The notes: generated by a model not told the origin, from the sequence alone. Positions 47,310 to 55,707 are shown, numbered from the stretch's first letter. The stretch is DNA of 64,000 nt from an uncultured Caulobacteraceae bacterium (GCA_937138625.1 CAKZPF010000003.1:547645-611644), one strand, 5' to 3'. A program made the numbers and translations.

Positions 47310-47600
47310 CGCTTTTGCCCGCGCTTTGGCGCGGACTTGCAAAAGCGAGTGCCCGGCGTAGCTTGCAAAGCGAAGCCTGGGCTGAAACTCTGCGCCCAGT
47401 TTATTGTTTGGACGGGCTCGCAAGCTCACTCACGACAGCGCGTTGCCCTCGCGCCCCCGTGGAGGCGTGGAGCACAGCGAAACGGCCGCGAGCGATATGA
47501 AAACTACCCGGCGGCGATAGCCGAAGGCAAGCCCGACTGGGCGTCGGCCGGTCAGGCCGCCCCCGCGGAGGCGTGAGGCTTCAAAGCCGAACTGTCGTGA
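47310..47600 (+). repeat. Structured non-coding tail downstream of tRNA-Cys
   Basis: No credible gene in these ~290 bp. Immediately after the tRNA, CGCTTTTGC and GCAAAAGCG (47310-47346) enclose a CCGCGC-TTTG-GCGCGG hairpin. Further on, GTTTGGACGGGCTCGCAAGC closely resembles a segment in the tRNA-Val tail (TTTTTGACGGGTTCGCGGGC near 52004). The GCCCCCGTGGAGGCGTG-type words (47453 and near 47560) echo the palindromic repeats elsewhere in the window. Confidence 0.55.
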
Positions 47601-47605
47601 GCGCT

Positions 47606-48949
47606 CTAGAGCGTCACCCATTCTTCGGCCGCCGTGGGGTGTAGCGCGCAGGTGGCGTCAAATTGCGCCTTGGTCAGCCCGGCTTTGACGGCAATGCCCA
47701 GCAACTGGATCATCTCGCCCGCATCCGGCCCCACCATATGCGCGCCCAGCACACGGTCGCTTTCGGCATCCACCACCAGTTTGATGAAGGTACGTTCGCC
47801 CAGCCCCGCAAAGCCCGTTTTCATCGGCTTGAAACTGGATTTAAAGATGGTGACGGCGTGGTTTTCTTGGCGCGCCCAATCCTCGCTCAGGCCCACCGCG
47901 GCCATGTTCGGCAGGCTGTAAACAGCGACCGGCACGTCATTGTAATCAAAGGCCGTGGGGCGATTTTTAAAGACGGTCTCGACAAAGGCCACGCCCTCGC
48001 GGATGGCCACGGGCGTCAGGTTCATGCGGTTGGTGACATCACCAATGGCATAGATATGAGGAACCGAGGTCTGCGAATGCGGATCGACCACAATTTCCCC
48101 CGCCTGGCCAGTGTGCACGCCCACGGCATCCAGGTTCAATCCCTTGGTGTTCGGATCCCGGCCAAAGCCCGCCAGCACCATATCAACCGTCATGTCTTCA
48201 GCATTCGTCAAAGACGCCTGCAGGCCCGCCGCCGTTTTTTGCAGCTTTTCAATTTCCGCCCGCAACAGGAATTTGACCCCACGGTCTTCCATGGCGCGGC
48301 GCAGGGTTTGGCGGGTCTCGAGATCAAAGCTGGTGTTGAAAATCTCGTCCCGGCGCACGGCCACCGTCACCTCACAACCAAAGCCGTTCAACACACTGGC
48401 AAATTCAAGCGCGATAAAACCCGCCCCCAGCACCAAGGCGCGTTTGGGGATCTGCGGCAAGGTGAACATATCATCCGAGGTCACGGCATATTCCGAACCC
48501 GGAAAACCCAGATCCTCCCGTGTGGCTGAGCCCGTGGCGATCAATATATATTGGCTGGTCAGGGTGCGATCCCCCACGGCCACGGTGTGCGCGTCCACCA
48601 GCGAGCCATGGCCCATAATCAACTCGGCCCCGGCCTTTTGCAGGTTGGTTTTATAAATCTCGGACAAGCGCAAGGTTTCGGCCTGTATGTCCTCGCGCAA
48701 CTGATCCCAGTTGAGCGCGCCGGGCTTCAGATCCCAACCATAGCCCTGGGCCATGGCCACCTCGTGGGGGATGTCGGCAGCATTGACCATCAGCTTTTTC
48801 GGCACACACCCCCGCAAAACACAAGTGCCGCCGGGCTTGTCGGCCTCGATCACCGCCACCCGTTTGCCCAACTGCGCCGTCAGACGCGCGGCGCGCACCC
48901 CACCGGAACCGGCGCCAATCACAATCAAATCATAGTCAAATTCAGGCAT
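47606..48949 (-). CDS. gor: Glutathione-disulfide reductase
   Basis: A 447-residue FAD-dependent disulphide reductase that regenerates glutathione with NADPH. The FAD motif is VIGAGSGGVRAARL, the redox disulphide is GGTCVLRGCVPKKLM, the second dinucleotide fold is VLGAGFIALEFA, and the C-terminal His-Glu pair is in HPTAAEEW. The ATG at 48949 (MPEFDYDLIVIG) overlaps the end of rpiA by eight bases; the longer frame has no support. Confidence 0.94.
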   Translation of the reverse strand: MPEFDYDLIVIGAGSGGVRAARLTAQLGKRVAVIEADKPGGTCVLRGCVPKKLMVNAADIPHEVAMAQGYGWDLKPGALNWDQLREDIQAETLRLSEIYKTNLQKAGAELIMGHGSLVDAHTVAVGDRTLTSQYILIATGSATREDLGFPGSEYAVTSDDMFTLPQIPKRALVLGAGFIALEFASVLNGFGCEVTVAVRRDEIFNTSFDLETRQTLRRAMEDRGVKFLLRAEIEKLQKTAAGLQASLTNAEDMTVDMVLAGFGRDPNTKGLNLDAVGVHTGQAGEIVVDPHSQTSVPHIYAIGDVTNRMNLTPVAIREGVAFVETVFKNRPTAFDYNDVPVAVYSLPNMAAVGLSEDWARQENHAVTIFKSSFKPMKTGFAGLGERTFIKLVVDAESDRVLGAHMVGPDAGEMIQLLGIAVKAGLTKAQFDATCALHPTAAEEWVTL

Positions 48950-49631
48950 CAAAAACGTCCACTCCGGTTGCGCTGGCCACATAGGCCCGCTGGGCCATGT
49001 TCACAAACAGCCCGTGCTCAATCAAACCCGGCACGCGATCAAGGGCCGCCGCCAAGGCCGCCGGATCCGCAATCTCGCCACATCGGGCATCCACCAACAG
49101 ATGGCCATTGTCACTGCGCGCCCATCGCCCGTCTTTCTGTCGAAAGCTCAGCTCCGCCGGCAGGCCTTGGTCACGAAAAGCATCGGCCACATCCGCCACA
49201 ATGGTTTTCGCGGCATAATCCGAAATCTCCAAGGGCACACCAAACGCCCCCAAGACCGCCACGCGCTTGCTGGCGTCGGCCACCACCACAAAACGCTTGG
49301 CGGCGCGGGCCACCAGCTTCTCGCGGAAATGCGCCCCACCGCCGCCCTTGATCAGCGCCAGATCCGGCCCGATCTCGTCGGCGCCATCAATAGCCAAGTC
49401 CAAGGGCGCGATCTCATCAAGGTCAAACAGCGGAATGCCCAGATCGCGGCCCTGTTGGGCCGAGGCCTCGGAGGTTGCCACAGCCTTCAGGGCCAGGCCC
49501 TCAGCCACCAAGCGGCCCACGCCCTCAATGACCCATTTCGCCGTCGAGCCTGTGCCCAAACCAAGACACATGCCGTCTTGAATTTCGGCCACAGCGGCCT
49601 CGGCAGCCATGCGTTTCAGTTCATCACTCAT
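48942..49631 (-). CDS. rpiA: Ribose-5-phosphate isomerase A
   Basis: A 229-residue enzyme interconverting ribose-5-phosphate and ribulose-5-phosphate. Motifs are GLGTGSTAKWVIEG, DGADEIGPDLALIKGGGGAHFREK and KRVAVLGAFGVPLEIS. Its ATG overlaps the glmU stop (ATGA) and its 3' end overlaps gor, forming a tight glmU-rpiA-gor operon that feeds NADPH-related metabolism. Confidence 0.96.
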   Translation of the reverse strand: MSDELKRMAAEAAVAEIQDGMCLGLGTGSTAKWVIEGVGRLVAEGLALKAVATSEASAQQGRDLGIPLFDLDEIAPLDLAIDGADEIGPDLALIKGGGGAHFREKLVARAAKRFVVVADASKRVAVLGAFGVPLEISDYAAKTIVADVADAFRDQGLPAELSFRQKDGRWARSDNGHLLVDARCGEIADPAALAAALDRVPGLIEHGLFVNMAQRAYVASATGVDVFDA

Positions 49632-50962
49632 TTGGCTTTTTTCGCCCGATAGCGTTTGGCCCAGCCTGAGTTCTGTGTCTGTACGGCCCGCGCCAGCGCC
49701 AAGGCATCGGCCTCGACGTCCGTGGTGATCACTGAGCCCGAGCCCACAAAGGCCCCATCCCCCACCGTGACCGGGGCCACCAAAGCCGAGTTCGAGCCCA
49801 CAAAGGCCCCCTTGCCGACAATGGTTTTGTGCTTTTCAAAGCCATCATAATTGCAAAAAATCGTACCCGCCCCAATGTTGGCCTTGGCGCCAACGGTGCC
49901 ATCGCCAATATAGCTTAGGTGGTTGGCCTTGGCGCCCTCGCCTATGGATGCGTTTTTCACTTCGACAAAATTGCCGATGTGGGCATCCGGCCCAATGTCG
50001 GCCTTGGGTCGCAAGCGCGCATAGGGGCCGATGACAGCGTTGCGGCCAACATAACAGCCCTCCAGGTGGCTGAAGGCGCGGATGTGTGCGCCTTGTTCAA
50101 CAGTCACGCCAGGGCCAAAGACCACATGGGGTTCGATGACCACATCCTTATCAAGCTTGGTGTCATCACAAAAATACACCGTACTGGGGTCTTGCAGGGT
50201 CACGCCTGCGGCCATGGCGTCTGCCCGCAGGCGCTGTTGCAGGGTGCTTTCAGCCTTGGCGAGGTCGGCGCGCGTGTTCACGCCCAGAACGGAGTCCTCG
50301 AGGGCTTCGGCCAGATGCACGGCCTTGCCGGCCGAGACCGCCATTTCCACCACATCGGTCAAATAAAACTCGCCTTTGGCATTGTCGGCCTTGGTTTGCC
50401 GCAACCAGCCCATCAGGTCATCCACCGGAGAGAGATAAATGCCGGCGTTGCACATGGTGACCTTGGCTTCGGCGGGGCTGGCGTCCGCGGCTTCAACGAT
50501 TTTTTGCACCCGACCCTTGTCATTGATCACGCGACCATATTGGCCTGGATCTGCGGCCTCAAAGCCCACCAACGCGAGATCCGCACCCGTGCGCCGCGCG
50601 GTGAACAAAGGCTCCAGGTCTTCGGGCTGCAACAGCGGGCTGTCGGCGGTGAAGATCAACGCGTCGCCCGCAAAACCCTTCAAGGCCTTTTCACAGACCA
50701 GAACGGCATGGCCGGTGCCCTTGGGCGGGTCTTGGTAAATGATATGGTCTTCGCCCAGGCGATCGCGGACCAGGGTGGACACCCGCGGGCTGTGTAGGCC
50801 ACAGACCACCAAAATGGGGGCGCAATTCAGGGCCAAGGCCGTATCAATGGCGCGGTCCAACATTTTGCGGCCACACACCGGATGCAGAACCTTGGGCAGG
50901 TTCGAATTCATACGCGTGCCTTGGCCAGCAGCCAAAATAATGGCGGCAGTTTGTGTTGCCAT
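49628..50962 (-). CDS. glmU: Bifunctional GlmU (UDP-GlcNAc pyrophosphorylase / GlcN-1-P acetyltransferase)
   Basis: A 444-residue enzyme that makes UDP-GlcNAc for peptidoglycan and LPS. The N-terminal uridylyltransferase has IILAAGQGTRMNSNLPKVLH. The C-terminal left-handed beta-helix shows hexapeptide repeats (from ~GVTVEQGAHIRAF through ANIGAGTIFCNYDGFEKHKT). Slightly short compared with E. coli but with both domains complete. Confidence 0.97.
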   Translation of the reverse strand: MATQTAAIILAAGQGTRMNSNLPKVLHPVCGRKMLDRAIDTALALNCAPILVVCGLHSPRVSTLVRDRLGEDHIIYQDPPKGTGHAVLVCEKALKGFAGDALIFTADSPLLQPEDLEPLFTARRTGADLALVGFEAADPGQYGRVINDKGRVQKIVEAADASPAEAKVTMCNAGIYLSPVDDLMGWLRQTKADNAKGEFYLTDVVEMAVSAGKAVHLAEALEDSVLGVNTRADLAKAESTLQQRLRADAMAAGVTLQDPSTVYFCDDTKLDKDVVIEPHVVFGPGVTVEQGAHIRAFSHLEGCYVGRNAVIGPYARLRPKADIGPDAHIGNFVEVKNASIGEGAKANHLSYIGDGTVGAKANIGAGTIFCNYDGFEKHKTIVGKGAFVGSNSALVAPVTVGDGAFVGSGSVITTDVEADALALARAVQTQNSGWAKRYRAKKAK

Positions 50963-51065
50963 ATTGACGTCCCCTTGTGATTCACGGCCCTTTGGTCAAG
51001 TGTCGAGGCCGGTGGTGTCTGCGGCCTGTGTATCGAATTCCGCCAGCGGTTAGAAGGGGTATTTC

Positions 51066-51743
51066 ATGACAAGTTTGCAGGGTGTGACCGTGGCCTTTGA
51101 TCTGGATGGCACCTTGGTGGATACGGCCCCGGACCTGGCCGCCACCTTGGACGTGATCTTGGCCGGCGAAGGCCTGCCGCCCCTGGGGCTCGCGGCGGCG
51201 CGCGCTTATGTGGGCCACGGCGCAGCGGCGTTGTTGCGACAGGGGTTTCTGGCCGCCGGCACCACCCTGCCCCCTGGCAAAGAAGCCGAGCTCGTGACCG
51301 CTTTTGTGACCCATTACCAAGGCCGCATCGCTGAAGCATCGCGCCCCTTCCCGAACGTCGAGGCGTGTTTGGTGGGGTTGCGCGCCGCCGGGGCCAATTT
51401 GGTGGTCTGCACCAACAAACGCACGGGGCTATCTGAACAGCTGTTGGCGGCGCTCGGCTTGGATCAACAGTTCAAAGCCGTCATCGGCCAAGACAGCGTC
51501 CCAGCCCGCAAACCGGATGCGGGGCACCTGTTGACGAGCCTTGCGGCCGTAGGCGGCACGCCCGGGCGCAGTGTTTTTCTGGGCGACAGCGACACCGATG
51601 TGCAAACCGGCCTGAACGCCCAGGTGCCGGTGGGGCTGTTCACAGGCGGTTATGCCGTCGAGGCTGGACGCGCGCTTGGGCCTGATTTTGAATTTTCGGA
51701 TTTTGCCGTGATCCCCGACATTGTGCAGACCCTGATGGCTTGA
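51066..51743 (+). CDS. gph: Phosphoglycolate phosphatase-type HAD hydrolase
   Basis: A 225-residue HAD phosphatase: motif I FDLDGTLVDTAPDL, motif II VVCTNKR, Lys in RKPDAGHL, motif III GDSDTDVQTG. The helical cap and length fit Gph, which clears 2-phosphoglycolate from DNA repair. It is divergent from glmU. Substrate is inferred from family only. Confidence 0.88.
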   Translation: MTSLQGVTVAFDLDGTLVDTAPDLAATLDVILAGEGLPPLGLAAARAYVGHGAAALLRQGFLAAGTTLPPGKEAELVTAFVTHYQGRIAEASRPFPNVEACLVGLRAAGANLVVCTNKRTGLSEQLLAALGLDQQFKAVIGQDSVPARKPDAGHLLTSLAAVGGTPGRSVFLGDSDTDVQTGLNAQVPVGLFTGGYAVEAGRALGPDFEFSDFAVIPDIVQTLMA

Positions 51744-51809
51744 CATTCGGGGGCGATGGGCTTACCTCAGCGCTTCTTGTTTGCCCAGCCTGATGGCGGG
51801 ATGACAAAC

Positions 51810-51884
51810 GGGCGGTTAGCTCAGCGGTAGAGCACCTGCTTCACACGCAGGGGGTCACTGGTTCGATCCCAGTATCGCCCACCA
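51810..51884 (+). tRNA. tRNA-Val (anticodon CAC)
   Basis: Complete 75-nt tRNA. The acceptor arms GGGCGGT and ATCGCCC pair (one G-U), the anticodon stem CCTGC/GCAGG encloses TTCACAC giving CAC, the T arm has GGTTCGATCCC, and CCA is encoded. Its 3' end is repeated 163 bp downstream. Confidence 0.97.
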
Positions 51885-52260
51885 TTCGAACCGGTTGCGT
51901 AGCAAGCAATCGATCCAGTGAATCGATTGCAGGTGAGAATGCCAAGCAGCTGTGCTGCGCGGCAGGTCGCAGACGGTTTGACGGGGATCTCTCTTTTGTT
52001 TTTTTGACGGGTTCGCGGGCTCACCCTATGCCCAGTATCGCCCACCATGTTTTGCGCCGCCTCAAGGCGGAAAATTGATCCAGTGAATCAATTTTAGCAA
52101 AACATGCCAAGCGGCTGTGCCGTGCGGCAGGGCCGTTCATTCTCAGAACACCACACGACCGACATAAGCCCCAACGCCATTGTGCCAAGCGGCTGTGCCG
52201 TGCGGCAGGACGCAAACGGTTTGACGGGGATCTCTCTTTTGTTTTTTTGACGGGCTCGCC
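51868..52260 (+). repeat. tRNA-Val 3'-end repeat with covarying structured tail (rtT-like layout)
   Basis: CCCAGTATCGCCCACCAT occurs at 51868 (end of the tRNA) and 52031. Each copy is followed by (a) an outer stem enclosing two hairpins, the second with loop CCAGTGA and nine-base stems that differ but still pair (GCAATCGAT/ATCGATTGC; AAAATTGAT/ATCAATTTT); (b) CCAAGC(A/G)GCTGTGC(T/C)G. A third copy of (b) lies near 52188. The segment GGTTTGACGGGGATCTCTC plus a T-rich tract occurs near 51974 and 52218. No gene in this ~400-bp stretch. Confidence 0.8.
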
Positions 52261-52282
52261 GGCGCACCAACAAACAGTCGGC

Positions 52283-53236
52283 TTAAAACGCGCCCCTGAC
52301 CAAGCGACCAATACCGGCATTGGTATTGGCCAAGGCCTGCACATAGGTCTGCATGCCTTGGTTGGCGATCTGCATCGCCGACATGGCTTGGGTTTCTTGT
52401 TGTTGCAGCTTGCGCATGCGCGTCACCTCGGCCTCGTAATCCAAGGCATTGAGCTTCGAGACCGCGCCCTCGAGCACACTGGACATGCGTTCCACATGGT
52501 CTTGGGCCGCTTGGACCTGGGCAAAGGGGATCACATTGTCAGCATGCAGGTAGGTGAACATCTGATCATAACCAACGGGCATTTCAGAATGTTCTGTATG
52601 AACGGTAGCGCCCATATCTGCAAGCAGACCTTGCACAAACTCAATATTGTCAAACACCAAAGCTGAAGTATCTGTGTCAGCATCTAAATAAAAATCGATA
52701 TGACTGATGGGATCATTCAGCTTAAAATAATTCAAATGATAATCATCACTGCCATCCCCCATGGCAACCGCCAGGCGTTGCAAACTGGAAATTTCTGTGG
52801 GTGTACCGTTGACATCCACCGTCGTGCGCCCGCCAAAGGCATCTAGATAATTGGACGATAAGTCGGACATACGATCATATATTGAAAGCAACTCGTCGCG
52901 ATAGTTATTACGGGCTTCTTGATCTAGGGTTTCATCACTGGCTGCATAAACAAGTCGAGTAGACTCATCAAACAGGCTTTTGCGCTCGGCCATAATGCTG
53001 GCGAACATATCGAGCTTGCTGAGAGATTGCGTATTGACGCGGTCAGCATTTTGCCACCCCACCAATTGCGATTTGACGGTGTTGCTGATGCCCGCGTTGA
53101 CGGCGTTACGGCGAAAATTCGTGGCGGTCCCGGCGCTGATGTTGCCCAGGGTTTCGTTCAGATCCTGCCGTACATTGTAGCTTTGATAGGCCGCGCGCGA
53201 CATTGCCGCGCCATAGCCGCCAATTCCGCCGATCAC
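52283..53236 (-). CDS. Flagellin-like protein
   Basis: A 317-residue protein, homologous to 9605-10504 at both ends. The N terminus (residues ~8-100) is heptad-rich, and the C terminus EAEVTRMRKLQQQETQAMSA then IANQGMQTYVQALAN matches the flagellin C-terminal helix pattern. The middle (residues ~130-220) is acidic and unrelated. The start codon is GTG with AAGGGGA upstream. It shares the AACTCT...TAATCTG motif with the other copy. No flagellar genes nearby. Confidence 0.72.
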   Translation of the reverse strand: MIGGIGGYGAAMSRAAYQSYNVRQDLNETLGNISAGTATNFRRNAVNAGISNTVKSQLVGWQNADRVNTQSLSKLDMFASIMAERKSLFDESTRLVYAASDETLDQEARNNYRDELLSIYDRMSDLSSNYLDAFGGRTTVDVNGTPTEISSLQRLAVAMGDGSDDYHLNYFKLNDPISHIDFYLDADTDTSALVFDNIEFVQGLLADMGATVHTEHSEMPVGYDQMFTYLHADNVIPFAQVQAAQDHVERMSSVLEGAVSKLNALDYEAEVTRMRKLQQQETQAMSAMQIANQGMQTYVQALANTNAGIGRLVRGAF

Positions 53237-53372
53237 GGATTTCCCCTTTTCTTGTCGTTTCTGCGATCATTCCATCCTGGTCTTTTCGCCAGGTTCTCGC
53301 AGATTACCAGAAAAGAGTTAGAGCCGAATTAAACGATAGGTAAAAACGGTCCGTATAGGGCGCGCTTAGGCT

Positions 53373-54446
53373 TTATGCCATCTCAACATGACGAGCCACC
53401 AGGCGCAAACGTGCCAGCTCGTCGGCCACCTCGTGCGGGGGGGTGTCATCGCCTTTTGATCGGTCATAGATCTCGGTCAGGGTGGCTTTCAGCTTTTGCA
53501 GCTTGCCTTCGACCCATTCTGGATCATGCTTGCCACCTTGCCAGCGGGCCTTCAACTCCGAAGCCACATTGATGATGCCGCCCCCATTGATGACATAATC
53601 CGGGGCATACAGCAGGCCCATGTCATGCAGCTTTTGGCCAATTTCGGGCGTAGCCAATTGGTTGTTGGCCCCACCAGCCACCGCCTTGACCTTCAAGCGC
53701 TTCAAAGTCTCGTCGTTCAAAATCGCACCCAAGGCACAGGGAGCGAAAATGTCAGCTTCGACGTCATAAATCTCGTCGGGAGCCACGATTTTAGCACCGG
53801 TTTTTTCTTGCACGGCCTTCAAGGAGTCTTCGTGGATATCAGTGATCACTAACTCGGCGCCCACGGCATGCAGATAGTCACACAGATACTCACCCACATG
53901 GCCCACGCCCTGCACAGCCACCCGCACACCATTCAGGTTATCAGCGCCAAAGGAAGACTTGGCCGTGGCCTCGACGCCCAAAAACACACCGCGCGCGGTA
54001 ATGGGGCTGGGATCGCCCGAGGCCTCGGGGATATCCGTCAAGCCCGCAACATGGGGGGTCACCGAGTGCACGATTTTCATGTCGTCCGTGGAAATGCCCA
54101 CGTCTTCGGCGGTGATGTAGGTACCGTTCAAACGGTCAACGGCGCGGCCAAAGGCTTCGAACAGCTCCTTGGTTTTGTGTTTGCGGCTATCGCCAATAAT
54201 CACGGATTTCCCGCCGCCAAGCTCAAGGTCCGCCACAGCATTCTTGTACGACATCCCTTTAGACAGACGCAGCACGTCGCGCAAAGCATCCTCGGAATTG
54301 GCATAGGGCCACATACGGCAACCGCCACAGGCCGGACCGCGAACGGTGGAATGCACAGCGATGATAGCCTTCAGGCCGGTGGGCTCGTCGGTCACAAAAT
54401 AGACCTGCTCGTGGCCATCATAGGAAGGATGCTCAAAAATGCTCAT
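53373..54446 (-). CDS. Leucine dehydrogenase-type amino acid dehydrogenase
   Basis: A 357-residue NAD-dependent Glu/Leu/Phe/Val dehydrogenase. The substrate-binding and catalytic Lys residues are in RLSKGMSYKNAVADLELGGGK, VRGPACGGCRMWPY precedes it, and the Rossmann motif is VAVQGVGHVGEYLC. Length and sequence fit leucine or branched-chain dehydrogenase better than glutamate dehydrogenase. The start at 54446 (MSIFEHPSYDGHEQ) is chosen for its GAGTGAAG site. Probably deaminates branched-chain amino acids. Confidence 0.87.
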   Translation of the reverse strand: MSIFEHPSYDGHEQVYFVTDEPTGLKAIIAVHSTVRGPACGGCRMWPYANSEDALRDVLRLSKGMSYKNAVADLELGGGKSVIIGDSRKHKTKELFEAFGRAVDRLNGTYITAEDVGISTDDMKIVHSVTPHVAGLTDIPEASGDPSPITARGVFLGVEATAKSSFGADNLNGVRVAVQGVGHVGEYLCDYLHAVGAELVITDIHEDSLKAVQEKTGAKIVAPDEIYDVEADIFAPCALGAILNDETLKRLKVKAVAGGANNQLATPEIGQKLHDMGLLYAPDYVINGGGIINVASELKARWQGGKHDPEWVEGKLQKLKATLTEIYDRSKGDDTPPHEVADELARLRLVARHVEMA

Positions 54447-54529
54447 AGACTTCACTCGGTGTTGTTTATGGGTCATGGCCGCTGGTTCAGCAGCGCTGGG
54501 GGTTCCTATAGGCGACTATTGTCTGGCTT

Positions 54530-55135
54530 TCAATCGTTATCCGACAAAAGCTGTTGAACGCTCTGACGCAGAGGCGGCAGCAGGTCTGCCTCGAACCATG
54601 GGTTCCGCTTCAACCACCCCGTATTGCGCCAGGACGGATGCGGCAGCGGAAAAACCTTTGGTGCATACTCGGAAAACGCTTTGACGGTTTCGGTCAGGGT
54701 GCGCTTGCGCCGCGCCCCCAGGTGCCAGGCCTGGGCATACTGACCCACCACGATCGTCAAACCGATGTGCGGCAATTGGTCCAGCACCCGCTGGCGCCAC
54801 TGTGGGGCGCATTCGGGCCGTGGGGGATAATCACCGCCCTTGGGGCTCGTGCCTGGATAACAAAATCCCATGGGCACAATGGCCACCCGATTGGCATCGT
54901 AAAAGACCTGTGGCGACATCTGCAGCCAATCCCGCAACCGATCGCCCGAGGGATCGGTAAAGGGCCGCCCCGAAGCCTGAACCCGGGCCCCGGGGGCCTG
55001 ACCCACGATCAAAATCTTTGCTTCAGGCGCTGCCTGCAGCACCGGTCGGGGTTCGTGGGGCAAATGGGGTGCACACAGACGACAAGCGCGCACGCTTTCC
55101 AATACCCCCTCCAGATCGGTGTCGCTATTTGTCAT
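54530..55135 (-). CDS. Uracil-DNA glycosylase superfamily protein
   Basis: A 201-residue UDG-fold protein. Motif A is VGQAPGARVQASGRPFTDPSG and the late HPSWRNTGWL corresponds to the HPS loop. An N-terminal CRLC pair is present but the full four-Cys iron-sulfur set of family 4 is not. It may be a DNA repair glycosylase of a less-studied UDG family. Its ATG lies inside the end of the upstream orphan gene (11-bp overlap), so translation is coupled. Confidence 0.82.
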   Translation of the reverse strand: MTNSDTDLEGVLESVRACRLCAPHLPHEPRPVLQAAPEAKILIVGQAPGARVQASGRPFTDPSGDRLRDWLQMSPQVFYDANRVAIVPMGFCYPGTSPKGGDYPPRPECAPQWRQRVLDQLPHIGLTIVVGQYAQAWHLGARRKRTLTETVKAFSEYAPKVFPLPHPSWRNTGWLKRNPWFEADLLPPLRQSVQQLLSDND

Positions 55136-55622
55136 CCGGCGCGGTCAAATCCCGCGTGTACCCCGGATCAGCGGTGGCGCCCGCGTTCAAGCGGTTCATC
55201 AATGCCCATTCGGCATGGCCATACAAGGTCGGCACCGGGTCATCAGCGTGATCGATCACGGTTTGCAGCTCATGGGCGGGAATGTGCACCACCAAATGCC
55301 GGACCGCTTGATCGTTACAATCCTGAAGTCGCAGATCCAGCAAATAGCCATCCCCGGTTCGGTGATACTGGGCCGCGTGCAAGGCGTCAGACAGAGGCCT
55401 TTTGGGCGCATACACCGAGTACCAACCCGGATTGTCGAGATGAAGACCTGTATAGAGATGCACACGACCGGCATCAGGGGCCTCATATGGCGTTGTGGGT
55501 TGCGTGGCCATGACCACATCCCGCACCCCGTCACCACTGATGTCCGGGATGGTGAACATCACCATGGGGGCGCCCTGTTGTGGGACTGCGGTTTCATTTG
55601 GGTTCAGGGTCATCGTGGACAT
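55125..55622 (-). CDS. Orphan 165-residue protein with a D-x-S-x-D-G loop, coupled to the UDG gene
   Basis: Not recognised. The ATG at 55622 (MSTMTLNPNETAVPQQG) is fixed by AAGGAG. Residues ~24-36 read FTIPDISGDGVRDVVMAT, the same strand-loop-strand pattern as the orphans at 44950 and 46574 (variant Ser at position 3). Later come DAGRVHLYTGLHLDNPGWYSVY and a His/Asp-rich end. No signal peptide. It overlaps the UDG-family gene by 11 bp and follows the terminator of the S46 peptidase, so it leads a two-gene unit. Confidence 0.72.
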   Translation of the reverse strand: MSTMTLNPNETAVPQQGAPMVMFTIPDISGDGVRDVVMATQPTTPYEAPDAGRVHLYTGLHLDNPGWYSVYAPKRPLSDALHAAQYHRTGDGYLLDLRLQDCNDQAVRHLVVHIPAHELQTVIDHADDPVPTLYGHAEWALMNRLNAGATADPGYTRDLTAPDDK

Positions 55623-55707
55623 GGCCAACTCCTTACTTAAATCTGTGCGCATCATGACGAAAACCTGTCCGAAGGCAAGGGCGGCACACCAGATTTCGCT
55701 TGATCAT

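Noticed and set aside
51868..52048. attL/attR of an integrated element at tRNA-Val
   Set aside because: An 18-bp direct repeat of the tRNA end is typical of integration, but only 145 bp lie between the copies, with no integrase; the repeated folds fit an rtT-like array better.
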